From: Haloarcula rubripromontorii
GTDB lineage: Archaea > Halobacteriota > Halobacteria > Halobacteriales > Haloarculaceae
Assembly (NCBI RefSeq): GCF_001280425.1
Contig: NZ_LIUF01000002.1
Location: 434,001 to 498,000 of the forward strand
Length of the DNA: 64,000 bases
Direction: 5' to 3'
Shown: piece by piece, positions 6,957 through 16,533 of the stretch
How the letters are laid out: each line of letters opens with the position of its first letter
Numbering within the stretch: position 1 is the first letter of the stretch
Program-made: the position numbers and the translations under genes
The notes under the pieces: generated by a model
The model's database searches: none
What the model saw: only the letters and a program-made list of their open reading frames with translations
Told to the model about the DNA's origin: nothing

Positions 6957-8774
6957 TCAATCGTTCGTTTCCGGTTCGATAGCGTCCGTCGACTGGGACT
7001 CCTCGACGGCTGTCGTCAGGGAGACGTTGAGCCAGGCCATCGACGCGACGCCGCCGATGATGGTGACGATGTTCTTGACCGCGTGGTCGACGATAGCGAC
7101 ACCGATAGCTGCGGCGACGCCGACCGGCGTCAGCGACGCGACGATGACGGTGAACGCACCCTCGTACAGACCGACCCCGCCGGGCGTCAGCGGCAGAACT
7201 TTGGCGAGGTTCCCAACGCTGACCGCGAAGAAGCCAACGGCAACCAGTGACGGCGTCAGGCTGTAGCCGAAAGCCGCGAAGACGATCAACGCGGTAATGA
7301 CGTCGAGCGTCCAGATCAGGAGACTCCCCGCACCGACGCGAGCGAAGGCTGGACCGTCGGCAGCGACTGTCTGCACGTCGCCAACGAACCCCTCGATGAT
7401 GCCGGCGACGTAGTCGGCGTAGGAGTCGCTGCTCAGTCGCCCGATGACGGCCCGAACGAGGTTCCGGTCGCTCCGCGCACTGGCGACAATAGCCACCACA
7501 GCTCCGATTGCTGCAAGGCCAACACCACCAGCTACGGCCACGGCAGTCCGTCCGCTGCTGGCTGCGTCGCCGCCGACGCTATCGCCCGTCAGCGCCGTCA
7601 GCAACTGTTCGGCCGATCCCGTTACAGCCAGCCCGATCATGACGACACCAGCAAGTAACGTTATCGTCAGCAGGTCGAACACCCGCTCGACGGCCAGCGA
7701 CGCGAACCCCGATGGGTACGGAATCGAACGGCGGGCCTTGATAACATACGCCCGGACCGCGTCACCGGCTCGCGCCGGGAACACGAGATTCCCGGTTTGG
7801 CTGATGAATACCGCCCCCGTCAGGAAGCGCCACCGCTCCCGGTACCCCATCGAGACGAGGATGTCCCGGTAGCGGATGCCTCGGAGCGGCCACGAGACGG
7901 CGTAGACGACGGCGCTTAGTGCGACGATCTCGGGCGCTGCCCCGGCCATCTCCGCAAGAACCCGGTCGGGGTCGAGATACTGCGTCATCAACAGCAGGGC
8001 AATGACGACAAGCATCGTCCCCGCGCCGAGCGACACCTCCCGCGTGATTCTGGGGCTGACCGACAGCTCCCAGAACGTCCGGAGTATCTGGCTGCCCATG
8101 CCGAACACGTCCCGGACGATGTCCACCTTGGAGTCCCCCTTCGGCGTCCAGTCGACGGGGAACTCCTGTACCCGGTAGCCGTTGCGCTGGGCCTTCACGA
8201 GCAGTTCTGTGTCCCAGAACCAGTGCTCGTCCTGCACGAGGGGTAATAGCGTCTCCAGTGCCCCCCGGTCGAAGGCCTTGAACCCACACTGGTGGTCCCT
8301 GAGGTCAGACCGGAGGAGCGTCCGGACGAGCGTGTTGTAGCCGAAGCTCGGAACCCCACGTTTTGCGGGTCGGTCGGCTCGGTTTTCGGGCATCCACCGT
8401 GACCCCGTCGCCACGTCGTAGCCGTCGATGCGGATGGCGTTGACGAGTTCTTCGAGATGGGACATATCCGTCGCCAGATCCGTATCGAAATACACTAGCG
8501 TCTCGCCGTCGGCCCGCTCGAAGGCGTACTCTAACGCGCCGCCGCGACCCAGGCGCTCGTCGCTGTGAATGTGTCGGATCCGACTGTCCTCGTTTGCGAG
8601 CCGCGTCGCGATTTCGGGTGTGCGGTCCGAACAGCCGTCCTCAGCGATGATCACCTCGTACGCGTCTTCGGGAAGAAACGAGGCGAGCGTCTCGAGCGTT
8701 ATCGAGACCGTCTGCTCGATGGTGTCTGCCTCGTTGTAGGCAGGGAGAACGACGCTCACCTCGACCGCAGTCAT
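6957..8774 (-). CDS. aglD: AglD-like glycosyltransferase with flippase-like membrane domain
   Basis: The 605-residue protein has two parts. Residues 1-235 form a GT2 glycosyltransferase (VSVVLPAYNEADTIEQT at the N-terminus, a DTDLATD metal-binding region near 95, and an HQCGFKAFDRGAL acceptor-side motif near 165). Residues 240-590 form a multi-span UPF0104/LPG-synthase-like domain with FPARAGDAVRAYVIKARR and LPLTPGGVGLYEGAF. This architecture is that of Haloferax AglD, which charges dolichol phosphate with the final hexose of the S-layer N-glycan. Family membership is clear, but the sugar transferred here is inferred. The enzyme would sit in the cytoplasmic membrane with the GT domain inside. 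The gene precedes nothing else from the agl pathway in this window. Confidence 0.88.
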   Translation of the reverse strand: MTAVEVSVVLPAYNEADTIEQTVSITLETLASFLPEDAYEVIIAEDGCSDRTPEIATRLANEDSRIRHIHSDERLGRGGALEYAFERADGETLVYFDTDLATDMSHLEELVNAIRIDGYDVATGSRWMPENRADRPAKRGVPSFGYNTLVRTLLRSDLRDHQCGFKAFDRGALETLLPLVQDEHWFWDTELLVKAQRNGYRVQEFPVDWTPKGDSKVDIVRDVFGMGSQILRTFWELSVSPRITREVSLGAGTMLVVIALLLMTQYLDPDRVLAEMAGAAPEIVALSAVVYAVSWPLRGIRYRDILVSMGYRERWRFLTGAVFISQTGNLVFPARAGDAVRAYVIKARRSIPYPSGFASLAVERVFDLLTITLLAGVVMIGLAVTGSAEQLLTALTGDSVGGDAASSGRTAVAVAGGVGLAAIGAVVAIVASARSDRNLVRAVIGRLSSDSYADYVAGIIEGFVGDVQTVAADGPAFARVGAGSLLIWTLDVITALIVFAAFGYSLTPSLVAVGFFAVSVGNLAKVLPLTPGGVGLYEGAFTVIVASLTPVGVAAAIGVAIVDHAVKNIVTIIGGVASMAWLNVSLTTAVEESQSTDAIEPETND

Positions 8775-8842
8775 ACGCTCTTGGTCATCCCCGGAATGAA
8801 AAGTACTTTCCGTTCGTTACGCTGCTGGGACGGGAACGGCAG

Positions 8843-10561
8843 TTAGTCAGCGCCTTCTCCAGACTGGGTGGTCGCGAACCGCTCGATGGACGCGACGTCG
8901 ATGTCCCTAACCGACTCGTAGGGTCTGTTTACTACCACGTCACCGGCGGTACTCCGGCCGATACCGGGAATCGCTGTAAGTTCGTCCATCGACGCGCTGT
9001 TGAGATCCAGCGGGTATGGGACGCCGGTGACCGACCGGTAGCCGTGGTCGGTGACCGCGATATCGACGACACTGCCGAGTTCGCGCTCGCCCGGAATGCC
9101 CACGAGCAGCGGATAGGTCCCCAACTGCCGGCCGAACGTCTTGCCGTCCTGATGGTACTCCAGATGCACGTCGGGGAGTACCGTCCCCGGCGGCGCGACC
9201 CGCTGGAGCATCGGGTTATCGATAGTCTCCCGGACGTCCTGTTTGTACTGCTTGAACAGCTGCTTGTGGTCCTTGGCGATGTCCGCGCCGGTGTCGGCCA
9301 TGTCGGTCCCTTCGAAGGCCATCACCTGCCGGATGTTCACCCGCCGGAGCATGAGCCCCTCGTCGTAGACCCGCTGGAGGAACCGCTTGTTGTGCTCGAA
9401 GGTCTCCCGCGTTTCGCCTTTCAGGCCGTGGACGAGGTTGATTCCCGGCAGCAGTTTCGGGAGCCGGCAGGCGGCGTCGTCGCCGAAGTTGGGGGCAGTG
9501 TCTTTGTCCCCTCCCGGCCGCCAGCCAGCCACCTCGTTGACAATCTTCACTGCTTCGAAACACTGGTCGGCGGTGACGTTGAGATTGTTGTCGCTCATCA
9601 CGTTCGGGTCGGCCGACTCCAGGCCGAACGCGGCGGTGTCGCCGGGCGTGTTGTGCTCGGCGATGATGCGAATCCCCTCGCGGGCTTTCTCGGGCCATTT
9701 TACGACCGTGATGGGATTCATATTGTCGAGGTGTAGGGTCTCAAGGTCCGGCGCGACCTCGCGAATACCGCCGTAGAGCCGCCGGAGGGCGTCCGGGTTG
9801 GGCGCTTCGCCGTCGCCGCCGTAGGCGAGGATGTCGGCCTGCCGACCGAGTCGGAAGTGCTTCACACCGCGGTCCGAGAGGGCGTCGACCTCGTCGACGA
9901 CGCTCTCGGGCGGCCGGAAGTCCGGATTCCCGTACATCGGCTCCGTACAGAAGGAACATCGGTACGGACAGCCCCGGGAGGTCTCCATCTCGCAGATGAG
10001 GTAGTCCGGGTGGTTCGGGTGCTGTTCGACGACGAACGCGCCGGCCCGAGCCCAGCGGGTCTCCTCCTCGATATCTCGGTAGCGGTCGTTAAACCCTTCC
10101 AGACCGGACTCCACGAGGTCGAACACTGCGGCCTCGACATCGGCCATCGCCAGAAAGTCGAAATCGAGATCGTCGCGGGCCGTCTCGCTTGCGCCCTCGT
10201 TGGCCTCGCCGACGCCGAACCGGACCGGACCGCCCATGAGCGAGGTCCCCTTGGCCGTCCAGGCGAGTTCGCGCACCTCGTCAGGTTCCGCCGGTGTCCC
10301 GCCGACGTACTTGCCGGGGACGGTCATGCCGCCGACGTATACCATGAGGTCGGCGGCCTCGACGTCTCGCCAGACTGCGTTGTCCTCCCGGAGTTCGTCG
10401 ATAGTGTGATACGCTATCTGCTCGCGGGGGACACCGGCATCGACGAGGGCGCCGGCGGCGTACCGCGGGTACGTCGAGATGTACGGCGGCACCCCGAAGT
10501 GTGCTGGCTCGTCGACGTAGCCGTCGACGATGGTCACGTCGAGCGTCTCGGGGTCAGTCAT
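8843..10561 (-). CDS. Radical SAM protein with C-terminal helix-hairpin-helix
   Basis: The 572-residue protein carries the radical SAM cluster motif CxxxCxxC as C198, C202 and C205 within RGCPYRCSFC. N-terminal to it, about 180 residues (VTIVDGYVDEPAHFGVPPYISTYPRYAAG) resemble the cobalamin-binding-like domain of B12-type radical SAM enzymes. The C-terminal LDLNSASMDELTAIPGIGRSTA is a helix-hairpin-helix of the ComEA/nucleic-acid-binding type. Archaeal proteins with this arrangement are conserved but uncharacterised, so the substrate is unknown; the HhH points to a nucleic-acid connection. The start at 10561 (MTDPETL) is used because upstream sequence is rich in Arg and Pro and unlike coding sequence. 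It is read in the same direction as aglD, 68 bases upstream of it. Confidence 0.87.
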   Translation of the reverse strand: MTDPETLDVTIVDGYVDEPAHFGVPPYISTYPRYAAGALVDAGVPREQIAYHTIDELREDNAVWRDVEAADLMVYVGGMTVPGKYVGGTPAEPDEVRELAWTAKGTSLMGGPVRFGVGEANEGASETARDDLDFDFLAMADVEAAVFDLVESGLEGFNDRYRDIEEETRWARAGAFVVEQHPNHPDYLICEMETSRGCPYRCSFCTEPMYGNPDFRPPESVVDEVDALSDRGVKHFRLGRQADILAYGGDGEAPNPDALRRLYGGIREVAPDLETLHLDNMNPITVVKWPEKAREGIRIIAEHNTPGDTAAFGLESADPNVMSDNNLNVTADQCFEAVKIVNEVAGWRPGGDKDTAPNFGDDAACRLPKLLPGINLVHGLKGETRETFEHNKRFLQRVYDEGLMLRRVNIRQVMAFEGTDMADTGADIAKDHKQLFKQYKQDVRETIDNPMLQRVAPPGTVLPDVHLEYHQDGKTFGRQLGTYPLLVGIPGERELGSVVDIAVTDHGYRSVTGVPYPLDLNSASMDELTAIPGIGRSTAGDVVVNRPYESVRDIDVASIERFATTQSGEGAD

Positions 10562-10729
10562 ACCCGTCGCTTGATGTTCGATGCCTAAAACCGTGTCTGG
10601 TCGTCCGTGGCGTCTCAAAATACAGTTGGGAACACACCGGCTAAATCGCCCTGCATGTATCGGCTGGACACGCCGGTTCGGCGGGTACTCTCCGGTGCTC
10701 CGCACCCCTCGCGCTGCTACACTGATCCG

Positions 10730-11074
10730 TTACTGTCGCTCTGCAACCGCGGCGGCGACCAGTTCGGCGTTCCTGACGTTGGCCTTCCAGTAGGCGTCGA
10801 AGAGGTCACCGACCACCGGAACGCTCCCGACCGTCGCGTCCACCGCGATGTTCGCGAGCAGTCGGACCACGGTTCGTTTCGGGACGCCGAGCCGCACGGC
10901 CTCGGCGACGATGTACAGCGAACACAGCGCCATCGCGACGTCGCCCGCAATCGGGAGCAAGCCGAGTATCGGGTCGAGACCGACTCGAAACCTGGTGCCG
11001 GGTATGCGGACGCTCTCGTCAAGAATGTGGGCGACGGTTCGAATGCGGCCCAGCGCCGCCGGTTCCGTGTCCAT
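10730..11074 (-). CDS. DUF4112-type small membrane protein
   Basis: This 114-residue protein shows the DUF4112 pattern: an amphipathic start (LDESVRIPGTRFRVGLDPILGLLPIAGD), one to two hydrophobic helices (VAMALCSLYIVAEAV), then VGSVPVVGDLFDAYWKANVRN near the C-terminus. The family occurs in bacteria, archaea and fungi and has no known biochemical function. The ATG at 11074 is preferred; a GTG three codons upstream (11083) is equally in frame and cannot be excluded. The neighbours on either side are functionally unrelated. Confidence 0.8.
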   Translation of the reverse strand: MDTEPAALGRIRTVAHILDESVRIPGTRFRVGLDPILGLLPIAGDVAMALCSLYIVAEAVRLGVPKRTVVRLLANIAVDATVGSVPVVGDLFDAYWKANVRNAELVAAAVAERQ

Positions 11075-11215
11075 AGGTGACACACGAACGGGGTCCTAAT
11101 GGGTGTGTTGGCTGGGTGATACGTCCCCACTGAACCACACACCCATACGGAGCAATGTGGATTCTTTCCGACCCCGGGGGCGGCGCACACCGGTACATAG
11201 TGACAACACTCCGTA

Positions 11216-12670
11216 TCAGTCGTCGGCGACAGCGGACGACGCGACTGAATCAGCCTGCTCGGACCCGTCGTATCGTCTCCCGAACAGCGTTGTCGCAAAC
11301 AGGATCAACGGTGAGAGGAACGCGAAGAAGTAATACGGGGCGTAGGCAAGCGTTCCAACCCCGAAGACCGCAGACATGTAGACGGCACCGGCGTGCCACG
11401 GGAAGAGCGCACCGGTCGGGGTTCCGGCGGATTCGATAGCCTGCGAGAGGTCATCGCTTGTCAGGCCGTACTCGTCGTAGAGGTTCCGGAGCGTGAGCCC
11501 GGGCACGACGATGCTCATGTACTGCTGGGCCGAGAAGGCGTTGACGAAGATGGCCGAAATGCCGGTCCCGACGACCAGGCTGCGCTGGCCGCGGACAGCG
11601 GTCGCGAGGTGGTGTGCGAGCACGGCGAGGACGCCGGTCCGTTCGAGGAGGCCACCGAGACTGAGGGCCGCAACGACGACGGCAATCGTCCAGGCCGACC
11701 CCGAGATACCACCGCTGGCCAGCAGATCGTTCACGAGCGCTGTCCCCGTCTCAGGGGCCGTTCCGTCGAGAAAGACGGTCCAGGCCGCAGTGAACGACCG
11801 GCCCTGCACGAAGATGGTCGTGAAAGCACCGGCAAAGACTCCGGCGACGAGCGTCGGGAGCGCCGGGGTTCCGTACAGCGCCAGCCCGAAGGTGACAACG
11901 AGCGGGATGAGTACCAGCACCGAGAGGTCGTAGCTGCCAGCGAGTGCGCCCTGTATCTCGGCGATACGCCCGGTCGGGATTTCACCGACAGCACGCAGTC
12001 CAAGCGCAGCGTAGAGCAATACTGAGAGGCCAAACGCCAGAATCGTCCCGTTGCGCATCGCCCGGATGTGGTCATAGAGGTCGGTGTTCGTCACGGCGGC
12101 CGCGAGATTTGTCGTGTCCGAGAGGGGTGACTGCTTGTCGCCCGCGTAGGCACCCGAGAGGATGGCACCAGCAGTCATCGGGGTCGGAACACCGAGACCG
12201 GAGCCGATGCCGATGAAGGCCACACCGAGCGTGCCGGCTGTGGTCCACGACGACCCGATGGAAAACGCGACGACCATCGCAAGCAGCGCTGTCGCCGGGA
12301 GGAACACGTCCGGCGTCAGTATTGAGAGACCGTAGTACATCAGCCCGGGAATGGTGCCCGCGCTGACCCACGTCGCGATGAGTCCGTAGATGATGAACAG
12401 GATGAGAATGGCCTGCAGTCCCATCAGCAAACTGTCTGCGAGCCCCTCGTAGAGGTCGTCCCACGAGTACCCCAGCCAGTATTTACCGACTGCACCAGTC
12501 AGTACGATGCTCCAGAGTAGCGGCCCGTGTGGGGCCAGCTTCAGATATCCCGACCCGATGCCGAGGAACAGGACGACACCGAGTACAGGGACTAGCGCCT
12601 GAAGAACCCCCGGCCGGCGCTCCGACGGGATGTCCTCGTACGTTAGCGGTTCGAGAGTGAGTGATGTCAC
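11216..12670 (-). CDS. nhaC: NhaC-family Na+/H+ antiporter
   Basis: This 484-residue polytopic membrane protein has about 11-12 hydrophobic segments and matches the NhaC family: YKGDKQSP-like loop AGDKQSPLSDTTNLAA near residue 185, SIGSSWTTAGTLG near 140, and NAFSAQQYMSIVVPG near 380. Family members exchange Na+ for H+ or move organic acids; Na+ extrusion would suit a halophile with a KCl cytoplasm. Translation starts at a GTG (12670). A TATA-like ATTA/TAAT-rich stretch lies 20-35 bases upstream. The gene is monocistronic and flanked upstream by about 260 non-coding bases in which nothing else was recognised. Confidence 0.9.
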   Translation of the reverse strand: MTSLTLEPLTYEDIPSERRPGVLQALVPVLGVVLFLGIGSGYLKLAPHGPLLWSIVLTGAVGKYWLGYSWDDLYEGLADSLLMGLQAILILFIIYGLIATWVSAGTIPGLMYYGLSILTPDVFLPATALLAMVVAFSIGSSWTTAGTLGVAFIGIGSGLGVPTPMTAGAILSGAYAGDKQSPLSDTTNLAAAVTNTDLYDHIRAMRNGTILAFGLSVLLYAALGLRAVGEIPTGRIAEIQGALAGSYDLSVLVLIPLVVTFGLALYGTPALPTLVAGVFAGAFTTIFVQGRSFTAAWTVFLDGTAPETGTALVNDLLASGGISGSAWTIAVVVAALSLGGLLERTGVLAVLAHHLATAVRGQRSLVVGTGISAIFVNAFSAQQYMSIVVPGLTLRNLYDEYGLTSDDLSQAIESAGTPTGALFPWHAGAVYMSAVFGVGTLAYAPYYFFAFLSPLILFATTLFGRRYDGSEQADSVASSAVADD

Positions 12671-12930
12671 GTCTACCCCGGCCTAATAACTTGTGTGTAT
12701 TAAAATGAGCGATAATATCTCTGTAGCGCATATGTGACACTATCTCTTTCAAGACTATCGGTACCAGACACCGATACAGCGGACCCAAAACGGGACTAAC
12801 GCGCACCTGATTGGCAGCCATGCTGGTTGTTATTGACGGGCTCGAACGAGCGAATCACGTCTTACGGCAACGCAGTCGGACGCATCACCGGCACTGATCC
12901 GCTGTCAAAAAGGCTCAGACAGCACCAGTC

Positions 12931-14853
12931 TCAGTCGTCGGCGCTGACCGTTCGGTCGTCGGCCTGGGCGTGCCAGAGAGCGGCGTAATCGCCGTCGGCC
13001 GCGAGCAGGTCGGTGTGGCTACCGCGTTCGACGATTTCGCCGTCGTCCATCACGACGATGCGGTCCGCGTCCTGAATCGTCGAGAGGCGGTGAGCGATGA
13101 CGAAGGCGGTGCGGTCCGCGACCAACTGTTCGATACTCTCCTGAATGCGGTCCTCCGTCTCCGTGTCTACGTCGCTGGTCGCCTCGTCGAAGATGATGAT
13201 TTCGGGGTCGTTCAGCAGGGCACGGGCGATGGCGACCCGCTGGCGCTGGCCGCCCGAAAGCTTGATTCCGCGCTCGCCGATTTGCGTGTCGTACCCCTCA
13301 GGCAGGTCCCGGATAAACTCGTGGGCCTGGGCGGCCTCCGCTGCGTCACGGACCCGCTCGCGTGCCGTTTCCCATCCGGTATCCCGCGCTTCGTCGTCCG
13401 ACTGCTCGGCGTCCAGCACCTCGCGGTCGCCGTAGGCGATGTTCTCAGCGACGGTCCCCGAGAACAGGTACGGCTGCTGTTCGACGATTGCGATTTCGCT
13501 CCTGAGGCTCTGGAGGCCGTATTCGCGTACGTCGACGCCGTCCACTCGGACCGCGCCGGCGTCCACGTCGTGGAATCGCGGTACCAGTTTCAGCAGCGTC
13601 GATTTTCCGGCCCCGGTGGCACCGGCCAGCCCGACGGTCGCACCGTCGGGCACGTTTAGCGACACGTCCCGGACGACCGGCGGCTCGTCGCCGTAGCCGA
13701 AGGTCACGCCGTCGAATTCCACGGCCCCGTCGACGCGGTCGGGCTCGTAGGGGTCTTCGGGGTCGGTGACTTCCGGCTCCTGCCCCAGCAGGCCGAACAC
13801 GCGCTCGGCGCTGGACTTGGCGAGCTGGTACTTGTTGGCCGACTTGCCGACCCGGCGCATCGGGGAGTACAGCCGGCGGATGTAGAGGAAGAAGGCGGTG
13901 AAGGCCCCCGCCGACAGCGCCGCCTCACCCTGTGGGTTCGTGATGAAGTCCATCCCAGCGACGTACAGAATCAGGACGAACACGATGCCGGTCAGCAGTC
14001 GCAGGCCGGCGAAGAAGGCCCGGCGGATTCGCAGGGCGGCGACTTTCTCGTCGTGGTACGTCTGGCTCTGGTCGGTCACCCGCTTGCGCTCGAAGTCGTA
14101 GCGGTCGAACGCTTTGATGACCGGCGCACCGCTGAGGTTGTTCTCCAGCCGGGTGTTGAGCCGCGACACTGTCTGGCGAATCGAGCGGTACCGTGGCTCG
14201 ATCCACGTGAGGAAAAAGCCGCTGGCGACGCCGATAATCGGCACCGGCGCGAGCGCGATGAGCGCCAGCTTCGGGGAGTAGGTATACAGGATAACGGCGA
14301 TGCCGCCGACGGTCGCCACCACCCGGATTAGCTGGCGGAACTCCGTGTTGAGAAACGACTCCAGCCGGTTGATGTCGCTGTTGAGTATCGACATCATCCC
14401 GCCGGTCTGGTGGTTCGCAAAGAAGGACAGCGAGAGGTGCTGGAGGTGGTCGTAGGTGTCGTTGCGGAGGTCCCGCTGTATCTTCTGGGCGCTGGACTGG
14501 AGCAGGTATCTGGAGCCGAAACGCGCAGCCGACCGGATGAGATACGCGATGGCTGCGATGACGACGAGTCGCTGGAGGAAGGCGATCCGGGCGGCTTCGC
14601 CCGTGATTTCGCCGGGCGGCAACAGCCCGGCGTCGGTCAGCAGTCCCGGTTCGCCGCTGTTGAGGACGACGCGGTCGATGGCCGCAGCCACGATTATCGG
14701 CGGCACGAGGCGGGCGAATCGGGTACAGAACGCCGCCAGAATACCGATGAACAGCCGGAGCCAGTAGGACGTGGCGTAGCCGACGAGATTGACCATCGGG
14801 TGACCGTCGACGTTCTCACGGACGCCTTCGAAGCCGCCCCGGTCGTCAGACAT
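12931..14853 (-). CDS. ABC exporter, fused membrane and ATPase domains
   Basis: This 640-residue half-transporter has a type IV ABC exporter membrane domain (six spans, residues 20-335) fused to a nucleotide-binding domain. The NBD shows Walker A GATGAGKST (about 412-420), the signature LSGGQRQ (about 531), Walker B IIIFDEATSD (about 552) and the switch histidine in IAHRLST. It must work as a dimer; with no partner gene alongside, a homodimer is likely. Such MsbA/Sav1866-like exporters move lipids, drugs or peptides outward; substrate unknown. Between the Walker A and signature motifs an acidic insertion (EVLDAEQSDDEARDTGWE) near residues 485-500 is a halophilic elaboration. Confidence 0.92.
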   Translation of the reverse strand: MSDDRGGFEGVRENVDGHPMVNLVGYATSYWLRLFIGILAAFCTRFARLVPPIIVAAAIDRVVLNSGEPGLLTDAGLLPPGEITGEAARIAFLQRLVVIAAIAYLIRSAARFGSRYLLQSSAQKIQRDLRNDTYDHLQHLSLSFFANHQTGGMMSILNSDINRLESFLNTEFRQLIRVVATVGGIAVILYTYSPKLALIALAPVPIIGVASGFFLTWIEPRYRSIRQTVSRLNTRLENNLSGAPVIKAFDRYDFERKRVTDQSQTYHDEKVAALRIRRAFFAGLRLLTGIVFVLILYVAGMDFITNPQGEAALSAGAFTAFFLYIRRLYSPMRRVGKSANKYQLAKSSAERVFGLLGQEPEVTDPEDPYEPDRVDGAVEFDGVTFGYGDEPPVVRDVSLNVPDGATVGLAGATGAGKSTLLKLVPRFHDVDAGAVRVDGVDVREYGLQSLRSEIAIVEQQPYLFSGTVAENIAYGDREVLDAEQSDDEARDTGWETARERVRDAAEAAQAHEFIRDLPEGYDTQIGERGIKLSGGQRQRVAIARALLNDPEIIIFDEATSDVDTETEDRIQESIEQLVADRTAFVIAHRLSTIQDADRIVVMDDGEIVERGSHTDLLAADGDYAALWHAQADDRTVSADD

Positions 14854-14921
14854 AGACGGTAGTTGGGCCGGAAGCTGATATATGCCGGGCTTCGATCCGG
14901 AACACCGACGCCACTGCGTCG

Positions 14922-15719
14922 TCAGACGTAGATACAGCCTTCGCTCTGTGGGCCTGCTGCGGGCGGTCTGGCACCGTCAGCCAGCCGACCCGCCGAGACG
15001 ACAGCGGCGAGCGAGTCCAGCGCGTCGTGGTTCCCGAGGTAGGTGTCGCGGTGGTCATCGACGGTGACGCTACAGGCTTCGACCGCCGCGACGTTTGCCT
15101 CCCGGCGCTGCCGGGGGTCGTCGACGTTCTTGTATCCCTCACGGTAACAGCCAAGCCAGCCAAAGGTCGCAGCGGGGTACACCTCGGCGACAAGCGTGTC
15201 GGCGTCCCAGCCCTGCATCGGCACGACGGCCGTGTCGTCGTCGGCTCGCAGTTTCCCCAGCACGTCCCGGACGCCGTAGAAGGTCATGCTGCGCGTCCGG
15301 TTCGTGTACGGACACAGTGCGCCGCGTCGGAAATCAGTCTCCCGGCGCAGGTCACGGCTCCCGGTCGCCATCTCGGCGGTGTGTCGGCAGGCCTCGGAGA
15401 GCGACCCCGGGTCGGTCGGGCCGCTCCCGCTCGCGAGCCAGTCTACGAAACCGGACCAGGTCCCGCCACACTGCGCGTCAAGTAGCGCCTGTGGTAGACT
15501 GAACGGGAAATCCAGCCCGACCGTGCTCACATCGTCGTCGGTAATGCGGTCGACGAGGCCGGCGTGGGCCGCTTCACGGTCACGACCCCACTCGTCGGTT
15601 CCGCGGTAGCACCGTTGAATTTCGAGCCCCTCGTCCGTCGGTATCGCCTCAGTGACCCAGAGCGCGTCGCCAGCGGCCGCTGCGCCGCTGAAATCCGCCC
15701 CGAGGACGCGTTCACTCAT
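14922..15719 (-). CDS. DUF429 family protein
   Basis: The 265-residue protein starts with VLGADFSGA, the ASKHA/RNase H-like nucleotide-binding opening typical of DUF429, and contains DVSTVGLDFPFSLP near residue 65. It has a conserved Arg/Tyr-rich block (RSMTFYGVRDVL) and EVYPAATFGWLG, where EVYPAA is the family's best conserved motif. Function has not been established for the family. The gene sits 68 bases upstream of the ABC exporter start and is read in the same direction. No membrane segments. Confidence 0.82.
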   Translation of the reverse strand: MSERVLGADFSGAAAAGDALWVTEAIPTDEGLEIQRCYRGTDEWGRDREAAHAGLVDRITDDDVSTVGLDFPFSLPQALLDAQCGGTWSGFVDWLASGSGPTDPGSLSEACRHTAEMATGSRDLRRETDFRRGALCPYTNRTRSMTFYGVRDVLGKLRADDDTAVVPMQGWDADTLVAEVYPAATFGWLGCYREGYKNVDDPRQRREANVAAVEACSVTVDDHRDTYLGNHDALDSLAAVVSAGRLADGARPPAAGPQSEGCIYV

Positions 15720-15823
15720 ACACCCGAGTACGCCGGTGACGGTATCAATGTTGGGACTGGCTGGACGTGGTAACCCCGGCCCCGTCCGTAAGGGGTTTGT
15801 CCCCGACGGACCAACGAAATAGT

Positions 15824-15982
15824 ATGCCAGCCACTATGGAGGTCGTCTGCACGGACGACAGCTGCGAACTCGACATGTTCGAGATGCACTACACGTACGA
15901 CATGCCGGACGATGTCGAACTCGCGGCGTTCTCCTGCCCGTACTGTGGCGGGACGGACTGTCTCGACGAAGTGGAACTATGA
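15824..15982 (+). CDS. Small zinc-finger protein, 52 residues
   Basis: This tiny acidic protein has two half-sites, CTDDSC near the N-terminus and CPYCGGTDC near residue 39, that could bind one zinc ion. It belongs to a group of conserved haloarchaeal zinc-finger microproteins of unknown role. Its TGA overlaps the ATG of the following Hsp20-like gene (ATGATG around 15979-15984), implying translational coupling. An alternative start four codons downstream (15836) is possible. Confidence 0.75.
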   Translation: MPATMEVVCTDDSCELDMFEMHYTYDMPDDVELAAFSCPYCGGTDCLDEVEL

Positions 15983-16503
15983 TGCGGGACATCGGCTCCT
16001 CTATCAGCGACGCGATATTCGAGAACATCGGTCGGGCCGCCGGTCGGGTGCAGGAGAACAAGCCGCTGGCCTCGGACCTGCTGGAGTCGGACGACGCCTA
16101 TCTCGTCGTCTTTGACGCGCCCGGCACGACCGCGTCGGACATTCAGGTCCGGTACGTCGACGACCGCGTGGAGGTCCGTATCGACCGCTTCCGTGACTTC
16201 TACGAGGGCTTCGAGATGCGCTATCCCGGGCGCGGGCTCGCACTCGACGGGAGCGTCACGCTGCCGAGCGATGCCGCCGTCGACCCGGAGACGGCCCAGG
16301 CCACGCTCAAGAGCAACGGCACGCTCCACGTCCGCGTTCCGAAGGCCGAGGCGGACCACGATGAGGACGAGGCAACGGATGTCGGCGTTGCAACCGACGA
16401 CAGCGAGAGCCACGAGGGGGCCGACGCGGAGGCAGACACCGACACGGCCGATGTCGAAGACGTGACCGAATCAGCCGACGAGAGCGAAGACGACGACGCC
16501 TGA
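15979..16503 (+). CDS. Hsp20/alpha-crystallin-like protein with acidic tail
   Basis: The 174-residue protein contains an alpha-crystallin-like fold (DAYLVVFDAPGTTASDIQVRYVDDRVEVRI, then a GRGLALDGSVTLPSDAAVDPETAQATLKSNGTLHVRVPK block that corresponds to the conserved C-terminal beta-sandwich of small heat-shock proteins). Residues 128-174 are an extremely acidic low-complexity tail of Asp, Glu, Ala and Thr. The usual C-terminal I-x-I anchoring motif is absent, so the oligomeric state may differ from classical sHsps. It is translationally coupled to the upstream zinc-finger microprotein. Start could be either of two adjacent ATGs (15979 or 15982). Confidence 0.8.
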   Translation: MMRDIGSSISDAIFENIGRAAGRVQENKPLASDLLESDDAYLVVFDAPGTTASDIQVRYVDDRVEVRIDRFRDFYEGFEMRYPGRGLALDGSVTLPSDAAVDPETAQATLKSNGTLHVRVPKAEADHDEDEATDVGVATDDSESHEGADAEADTDTADVEDVTESADESEDDDA

Positions 16504-16533
16504 CCGACGTATATACGCCTTCTTACAACGTAT

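Noticed and set aside
12671..12930. Possible small gene between NhaC and the ABC exporter
   Set aside because: No open frame with coding character or a plausible start was found on either strand.
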